A DNA stretch of 11,249 bases from Discostella pseudostelligera. Lineage: Eukaryota > Bacillariophyta > Thalassiosirophyceae > Thalassiosirales > Thalassiosiraceae. The DNA lies in assembly GCA_036940085.1 (NCBI GenBank), contig JALLBK010001073.1:1-11249 (forward strand), in the 5' to 3' direction. Both the position numbers and the translations under genes were made by a program. A model generated the notes under the pieces. The model saw only the letters and a list, made by a program, of their open reading frames with translations, was not told the DNA's origin and made no database searches. Shown here piece by piece: positions 6,042-11,249 of this stretch (within the stretch, counting starts at the first letter, position 1; each line of letters opens with the position of its first letter).

Positions 6042-8144
6042 CTATCCAAATGAAAATCCAAAACCAAACTGTACCGACTTCCTCACATCACGAGGACCGT
6101 ATCGTATTGGCACGGCATACGTTAATTCACATCGACCCATGGGTGATCCCATCGACAGTCCACCACCAATAGAAACACGTGTACTGTGCAATATTGGATT
6201 CCAAATCGGCAAACATCCCATTCCAATCAAGGGAGTTGTAGACGATGATGATGTTGAGACGGCGCAGCAAGTACCAGCATTGACAAAGCCAAAGAGACGA
6301 GCGCCGTTATTGCGCAATGTTGCCAAGTACATCGGGAATGGTACCGATGTTGCCAATGTCGACGTGTAGAATATATCGCCACCCAAAGCATCCCCGCCGG
6401 GGACGCTCGATCCACCAGTATTCGCACGTGGACCAATCCCCGCGGGGAGGAAACCACGAAGCTGGCCTGGTCCGCCGACATAAAATCGATCAGAGGGTGG
6501 TATTATTATGGATGCTGTTCCACCATTGTTGTTGCTGCCCCTAATGGTACTGTTGCCAAGTAGACCGTTGAAATTCAATGGACGCAATATTCCACAATTG
6601 AATGAGGAATGCAATGTCATTCCTGTTACTGTCGTCGAGGACGAATCCGCTCCATCGTAATTACCACCTCCACCGCCCTCTACATTATCTATAGTACCGT
6701 CACGATCCACGTTGTATCCACCACAACGAAACATCAGCTCCACCGGCAAATGGAACGAATACCCACTCTTTAATTTCCAATACCCGACATCTCCCGGTGG
6801 ACCAGCCACCTCCCCAAAAACATATCCATCATACCCACACATTGGATTAGATCGATCATTCACCAGGGATCCATTCCAATACCACCCACCCGATAAAGAA
6901 TGTTTGAGATATGTCCCCGCCAATTGAGCAATTTGGGACGAACAATCCAACACGTACGGATAGGTAGGGTGTCGTTTTGGCAACATATCGAGTAACGATG
7001 CATTCCAATCTAGAAATAGATAGGGACCTGCCATACTTTCGGGTGGACTTGTTGATGGTCGATAGTAGTTGGCATTATTTCCACGAGAATGATTGGCAAG
7101 TCGTACCCCCATCGAGCGTACATATTCTTTCGAGGAGCGGGTGGATTCGTAGTCGACATCGTGGAAGGTGGCATGCAGACCTAGTGATGTTTGGGATCCT
7201 CCTCCAGTGAAGCTGTTGCTTGTCATCATCGCTATGGTTGGTTCGTCGTCATCATCGTCATTATCAGCAGCTCCACCAACAGTGTTTGGCATTAGCCAAC
7301 GATACAACCAGCCATTATTCTTTTCTGATAATAATGAAATCAAAGGCCGATCATGCACCAATTTAAATGAGGCGTTTCCCGTCTGATCAACAATGTATGA
7401 TGCTGACGATATGTCAGCAAATCCGGTTAGATTGAGCAACGAAGCTGATGTTTCGAATTGTAGTTTGGGCAAGAAGGTGGAGATGTTGCTATTGTTGTTG
7501 GTAGTAGTATTAGTGGTAGTGCTGTTGTTGCCTCCTAATATAGAGGAGGGAAAGAATGATGATGAAGAAGATGTTGGATCATTGTAATCGGAATTGACTC
7601 CTCCCCCAATGTAGAGCTTATACCATTTCTTTTCACGCAGTTTGACAGTGACATTATAAATGCTGCTGGAACCATCATCGCCATCATTATCATTCTCTGG
7701 TGATTGTTGCTGTTGCTGCTGCCGTGCTGCAATATTGTTGTTATTGTTAGAGGAAGATGCTCTATCGAGATGTATCTGCACGGCATCATAGCATCCCGTC
7801 CCCTCCAAATCACGGATGAATTTGCCGATGGCGACGCTGTGCTTTGCCAACGACGAGCTGCTGCTGCTGCTGCTGCTGCGGCCCAGCGGCACTCCCACCT
7901 CAAGAAGACGCGCGTTGATGAAATGCGAGGATGTCCTAGTCGATGTTGCTGCTTCTTCTTCTGTCGTAGTAGCGTCGTTGTCAGCGGTGGCAGCGAGGCC
8001 ATGAACTTTGGCGGGATAATTCAATGGCAGCGAGTAGTTGGAGACGAATTCGGCCTTGCGCTGCTGCAATTGCTCCAATAGCTGTTGATGTTGCTTCTGA
8101 TGCTGCTGGGCGGCAGCGGCGCCATGATCATGCTGATTCTTCAT
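6042..8144 (-). CDS. SAM50: SAM50/Tob55, mitochondrial outer-membrane Omp85-family insertase
   Basis: An uninterrupted frame encodes 700 residues from ATG 8144, the first ATG in frame; the frame is open up to 8360 but has no earlier ATG, so an upstream exon could still add an N-terminus. SAM50 is the channel of the sorting and assembly machinery that folds beta-barrel proteins into the mitochondrial outer membrane. After a His/Gln-rich leader, about residues 75-180 look like one POTRA domain (IGKFIRDLEGTGCYDAVQIHLD, then VKLREKKWYKLYIGGG). The rest is beta-barrel. DRFYVGGPGQLRGF (residues 552-565) is the Omp85 loop-6 motif, with LRGF in place of V/IRGF. GGDIFYTSTLATSVPFP, FGFVNAGT and the end RVSIGGGLSMGSP...QFGFGFSFG match SAM50 C-termini, including an aromatic beta-signal. 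It is longer than the usual 400-500 residues because of Ser, Asn, Gln, Gly and Asp runs between strands. A plastid Omp85 is less likely: no plastid presequence and only one POTRA. Confidence 0.88.
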   Translation of the reverse strand: MKNQHDHGAAAAQQHQKQHQQLLEQLQQRKAEFVSNYSLPLNYPAKVHGLAATADNDATTTEEEAATSTRTSSHFINARLLEVGVPLGRSSSSSSSSSLAKHSVAIGKFIRDLEGTGCYDAVQIHLDRASSSNNNNNIAARQQQQQQSPENDNDGDDGSSSIYNVTVKLREKKWYKLYIGGGVNSDYNDPTSSSSSFFPSSILGGNNSTTTNTTTNNNSNISTFLPKLQFETSASLLNLTGFADISSASYIVDQTGNASFKLVHDRPLISLLSEKNNGWLYRWLMPNTVGGAADNDDDDDEPTIAMMTSNSFTGGGSQTSLGLHATFHDVDYESTRSSKEYVRSMGVRLANHSRGNNANYYRPSTSPPESMAGPYLFLDWNASLLDMLPKRHPTYPYVLDCSSQIAQLAGTYLKHSLSGGWYWNGSLVNDRSNPMCGYDGYVFGEVAGPPGDVGYWKLKSGYSFHLPVELMFRCGGYNVDRDGTIDNVEGGGGGNYDGADSSSTTVTGMTLHSSFNCGILRPLNFNGLLGNSTIRGSNNNGGTASIIIPPSDRFYVGGPGQLRGFLPAGIGPRANTGGSSVPGGDALGGDIFYTSTLATSVPFPMYLATLRNNGARLFGFVNAGTCCAVSTSSSSTTPLIGMGCLPIWNPILHSTRVSIGGGLSMGSPMGRCELTYAVPIRYGPRDVRKSVQFGFGFSFG
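7857..7879 (+). repeat. CTG trinucleotide run inside SAM50 (poly-Ser)
   Basis: About seven CTG/GCT units encode the poly-Ser run between the two halves of the POTRA domain on the minus strand. Related runs at about 7700-7725 (poly-Gln) and 7490-7530 (Asn/Thr) show repeat slippage swelling the protein. Confidence 0.75.
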
Positions 8145-8333
8145 TTTGCTACCATACTCATGCTCATGCTGTTGCCGCCGCTGTGGATTGCTACTGCCAT
8201 GTCTATGTTGCCATGGTCGCGGTGATTGATCGGTGACGGTGATGGCATGGCGGATAGCTCGTGATTGCAAGTAATTCGGATTTCGTCTGTCCGTCAACTC
8301 ATGCTCTACCACGTGTAAGCTCTTTCTTCTTTC

Positions 8334-8406
8334 CTTAAGTATCTTTCCCAAATCATTATGTTAAGTATCTTTCCCATGCAAACATGGCCTTAAGAAATCT
8401 TTCCCC
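8334..8406. repeat. Three-copy direct repeat, TTAAG(T/A)ATCTTTCCC-like
   Basis: The copies begin with TTAAG at 8335, 8361 and 8390. The first two share TTAAGTATCTTTCCCA; the third reads TTAAGAAATCTTTCCCC. Spacing is 26 and 29 bp. They lie 190-260 bp upstream of the SAM50 ATG. Confidence 0.8.
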
Positions 8407-8423
8407 TTCAAGTTGAATTTTGT

Positions 8424-8431
8424 GGCGGGAA
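8424..8431 (+). promoter_or_regulatory. Second E2F-like core, GGCGGGAA
   Basis: The site reads TTTTGTGGCGGGAAG in context, 280 bp upstream of the SAM50 ATG. It shares its core, orientation and approximate distance with the site at 5618-5630 upstream of the neighbouring minus-strand gene. The match to E2F is weaker because GT precedes the core. Confidence 0.3.
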
Positions 8432-9003
8432 GTAGCTGTAGCGCGTCCGTCGGTCGGTCCGCCGCCGCCCACCACCCCAAATAATTATCAGCTTCGCCTC
8501 TAGAGAGAGAGAGCTTCGCCCAAATCGACGATGACGATGATGGACTAGATATTTGAATTGTACCATATGGTATGCACTATGCCTCATATTATTGCCTCAT
8601 CCATCACCATCTTGGCCATCCATCCATCACTATCTTCTATGGTATCACTCCCAACTGCTCGGTACCTTGCTGGCTGGCTCTCACTTCCTAATAATTGCAA
8701 GTCAACATCGACGACCGACGACTACATGCCTTGTTGGTGTTGGCTCTGGCTGCCTCAACATCAATGCCAATCATCAATACCAATGCGCCCGCAGATAGAG
8801 AAATGATAGTGATTGATTGTATGACTTTACAGGGATTTATTTCTGTACAACTCATGATGCACCCGCCCACGCACACACACATCAGATCATCATCGGCGTC
8901 GATGGGCATGCAGCATGCAGTCAGCTATACACGCAGCATTATATGGACTCATTGACATGAACATTGTCGGCAGTCTTTCTCACTTACACACACACGACAA
9001 CAT

Positions 9004-11200
9004 TTAAATTCCAACGAGCTTCAAGGCGAAATTGATCAATTGACTGGCCGCCTGGAGATGCCGTCTCGATCCAGCGGGAGAGCTTGGCGAAGGAGTCGTC
9101 GTCGTCGTCGTCGTAGTATTAGTTTCGCTGCTGTCGCTCTCACTGGCGTCATCGCCACCACTACTGCTGCTATCACGCAAACCCACTTCATAGCAATTGC
9201 CAAAAAAGGTCGTCGTGGCTGGCCAATCCGAGAACACAGCAATCACATTACCAATCTCCTGAGTCAAAAAATAAAGCAACGCCAACTGATCGCCATCCGT
9301 TCTCGTCATATTCTCCAAACTACTCCAATACCAACCTTCCAATCCAGGACCAGAACGTTCCAACGACCATGCAATCATTTGAAAGCCATGTTCCACCGCG
9401 GCCTCGGAGTAGGCTGAGGCTTTCATACCCAGCTCGGCACTATCATCCTGCTCGACCAACTGAGATAGGTATGGCCCAAGGATCTTCACACCGTTCTCCA
9501 CCAACATGTCGAAAAACTCAAGAAACTGAGTTTCATTATCGTACTCTGTCTCATCCAGCATCACGGCCTGATCTCCAAAATCAGTATTCTGTATCCAATA
9601 AAACACATCGGACGAATTGAATGATTGGGGCCAAACATCCTTGGGATCAATCCCCATTTCAATATATTCATCAATCATCTTCTGCGCGTAGGCCTCTTGG
9701 GTGAAATCACCTTCATAGGGCATCTCGACACTGGCCCCCTTCAGCTCGGGCGTGAACTTTCCACCATAGCTCTGGATGAGTTCAATACTCTCCATGTGGG
9801 TGACAATGGTAGGACAACCGTATTGATACAAGTCAGTACGCCAGTCGGGTGTGCCACCATACACGTACTCTTCAGGAGTGGTGGCATTAATACTGCCACT
9901 GGAATCCATCTTTCCGCAGAGAGTCTTGATTTGTTCGAGAGTGAAGTCGGATGTGCAACACATGGGCTCGACGCCGGTGGACCATGGGGTGGTGCAATTG
10001 GCATTGAGGTCGGAATGAAGGACTATGTCGGTGGTGGTGTGCAAGTCGCATTGGGAGTGACGGCCTTGGGATGATGCGTAGTATCCACATTGTGTAATGC
10101 AATTATGCGGGTTTGGTTGGGTGGTGAAGAAAAGGAGAGTGTAAATGAATGAAAGCCAGGACGAGAAGTTGTTCAGAACAGGATGATGATGATGATGATG
10201 ATGACGACGACGACAAATACAACACACACGACAATCAACAAAATAATGATGCCTTCCTATCTGGCCAAAACCAATACAACAACATCTTTTTCTCCAATAC
10301 TACTCCACCAAATCATCATCAAACAATATTCTTCTCCTTATCCCTTTCAGGCCATCCAAACCAAACCACTTACTTGTACCACTACTACCAATACCACAAA
10401 ACAAGATACATACACAAGTATAAACTTACAAACTAGTTCCCGATCTTTGGTGAAGGTAACATCACACTCAATAACTCCTGCACCTTGCAATGCCGCGGCC
10501 TTGTATGACTCAAGTGTATGCTCAGGAAACTGCATACATGCTCCACGATGTCCAATGGAGAAATCGGTTCGGGCATACGATGTTTTGGTTTTGGCACATT
10601 CGTCTAGAGTAGCAACAACATCATGATGTTGTGAGTATTGTGTGTTATTGATGATGATGGTGGTGATGATGATGTTGAGGTTGATGGTGACGATGATTCA
10701 TGACGACGATGATGATGCAAGATTCAAGACGATGATCATGAGGATGCATTATGAGGTTGATGGTGATGATGCATGACGAGGTTGATATCGACGAGGACGA
10801 TGATGCATGACGATGATTAAGAAATTGATGACGATGGTTGAGTTATTGGTGATGATAGTCGATAATGATGAGGTTATGAACAGTACCGTATGAGTTCATG
10901 GTATTGTTGGTGGTGGTAGGGATGGAAGAGACGAAATCGAAATCGTTGTTGAGACAAGTCATGTTGGAAACGCAACAATAAACGATATCCTTGTCGTGCA
11001 GGCTAGACGAGAGGCAAAAGCCAAAACAAACACGACGACGACGACGACATACCAAGTTTGTCCCTGACCGACGATGGTTTCATCTCATCCACCAAATAGT
11101 ACGGACGTTGGCCGATGCTGACGATATTGGCCCAACTGCCGTCGTCTTCGGCGAAACTTTGAGCAACAAGTACGGCGAGGGTTACGATGGACACCTTCAT
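9004..11200 (-). CDS. Secreted glycerophosphodiester phosphodiesterase (GDPD)
   Basis: Three exons (11200-11053, 10603-10430, 10064-9004) give a complete 460-residue protein. GDPDs hydrolyse glycerophosphodiesters to sn-glycerol 3-phosphate and an alcohol. The chosen start, ATG 11200, begins a clear signal peptide, [17 protein letters not shown], with cleavage expected before EDD; the frame extends to a TTG at 11209, which I reject. The catalytic core is intact: IGHRGA (H68, R69), PEHTLESY (76-83), ECDV (E95 and D97, metal ligands), [14 protein letters not shown] (H110), and SVEMP (E221, likely metal ligand). Spliced codons recreate D50 and C108, giving contiguous family motifs. Residues 404-439 are a Ser/Thr/Asp-rich stalk with eight Thr in a row, and the tail (SRRHLQ...LKLVGI) is mildly hydrophobic, possibly for surface attachment. 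Secretion fits organic-phosphate scavenging under phosphorus limitation (inference). No plastid FAP motif follows the signal peptide. Confidence 0.9.
10065..10429 (-). other. Intron 2 of the GDPD gene
   Basis: Minus-strand donor GTAAGT at 10429 and acceptor CCCAAG at 10065, 365 nt. Splicing rebuilds Cys108 (T|GC) and joins RELVC to [18 protein letters not shown] run at about 10182-10215 lies inside and yields a spurious poly-His reading in the unspliced frame. Confidence 0.9.
10604..11052 (-). other. Intron 1 of the GDPD gene
   Basis: Minus-strand donor GTATGT at 11052 and acceptor CTCTAG at 10604, 449 nt, the longest intron here. Splicing rebuilds Asp50 (G|AC) and joins SSVRDKL to [11 protein letters not shown]. 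It contains the GAT-rich minisatellite at about 10640-10860 and a CGA run at about 11031-11047. Confidence 0.88.
10646..10860. repeat. GAT-rich degenerate minisatellite in GDPD intron 1
   Basis: GAGGTTGATGGTGA occurs at 10677-10690 and 10753-10766. GATGATGCATGACGA occurs at 10765-10779 and 10799-10813, with a one-mismatch copy at 10692-10706. GAT and GAC triplets surround these. Confidence 0.8.
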
Positions 11201-11228
11201 GATGATCAATGGAAATGAATGTTGACGG

Positions 11229-11249
11229 AGATATTATTATTATTATTAT
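11229..11249. repeat. ATT microsatellite at the window edge
   Basis: ATT units run to the last base, so the full length is not visible. It lies about 30-50 bp upstream of the GDPD ATG, in the probable promoter or 5' UTR. Confidence 0.8.

Larger units (their letters stand above)
8145..9003. other. Upstream region of SAM50 and 3' flank of the GDPD gene
   Basis: There is no convincing gene. The stretch 8145-8360 is open in the SAM50 frame but lacks an ATG, so it is 5' UTR, an unrecognised exon or both. Other contents: CACGTG at 8310-8315, a three-copy repeat at 8334-8406, GGCGGGAA at 8424-8431, a GA run at about 8501-8512 flanked by repeated AGCTTCGCC, CATCCATC repeats at about 8597-8630, and CA-rich DNA at about 8870-8880 and 8985-8995. 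Confidence 0.6.

Noticed and set aside
7535..8002. Overlapping ORFs rich in Ala, His or Leu on both strands
   Set aside because: They are shadow frames of the trinucleotide-repeat segments of SAM50, not genes.
8352..9003. Possible tRNA, CRISPR array or mobile element in the larger intergenic regions
   Set aside because: No cloverleaf with a recognisable T-arm, no regular repeat-spacer pattern, no terminal inverted repeats and no transposase-like coding sequence were seen.
10149..10626. Met/Asp/Thr-rich plus-strand ORFs and the poly-His minus-strand start
   Set aside because: They come from the GAT/GAC repeat in GDPD intron 2; the spliced minus-strand exons explain the region.

Overview
The window looks like nuclear DNA of a unicellular alga, most likely a centric diatom. 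The reasons are: short GT-AG introns (about 90-450 nt) that restore conserved proteins when removed; a TAFAP motif after a signal peptide, the diatom/stramenopile plastid-import signature; an M11 gametolysin-like peptidase joined to PA14 domains; and many Ser, Asn, Gln, His and Thr runs from trinucleotide repeats. I cannot name the species. All calls come from reading the sequence by eye; no database search was run.

Layout, left to right. (1) 1-2321, plus strand: a secreted-type M11 (gametolysin) zinc metallopeptidase gene whose 5' end lies outside the window, followed by two tandem PA14 domains. The PA14 part has two in-frame stops, TAG at 1282 and TGA at 1698, where the sister repeat has or implies a sense codon. 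(2) 2322-2806: convergent intergenic DNA with one weak 91-codon ORF. (3) 2807-5357, minus strand, three exons: a probable plastid-targeted protein with a class I methyltransferase-like domain and a long helical C-terminal half. Beside its first splice donor is a 72-bp exact duplication on either side of a single N, almost certainly an assembly artefact. (4) 5358-6041: intergenic, with an E2F-like site, three CACGTG boxes and a hairpin. (5) 6042-8144, minus strand: mitochondrial SAM50 (Omp85 family), one POTRA plus a beta-barrel, swollen by low-complexity insertions. (6) 8145-9003: upstream and intergenic DNA with a three-copy TTAAG-containing repeat and a second GGCGGGAA site. (7) 9004-11200, minus strand, three exons: a complete secreted glycerophosphodiester phosphodiesterase (GDPD), with GAT-rich repeats in its introns.

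The four genes do not form an evident pathway or cluster. They act in different places: extracellular protease, plastid, mitochondrial outer membrane, and a secreted or surface phosphodiesterase that fits organic-phosphorus scavenging. I see no CRISPR, operon, phage or integrated-element structure. The points most worth checking are the interrupted M11/PA14 gene with its intron-containing tandem repeat, the assembly duplication, the unusual plastid methyltransferase-like fusion, and the shared GGCGGGAA sites upstream of the two organelle-protein genes.
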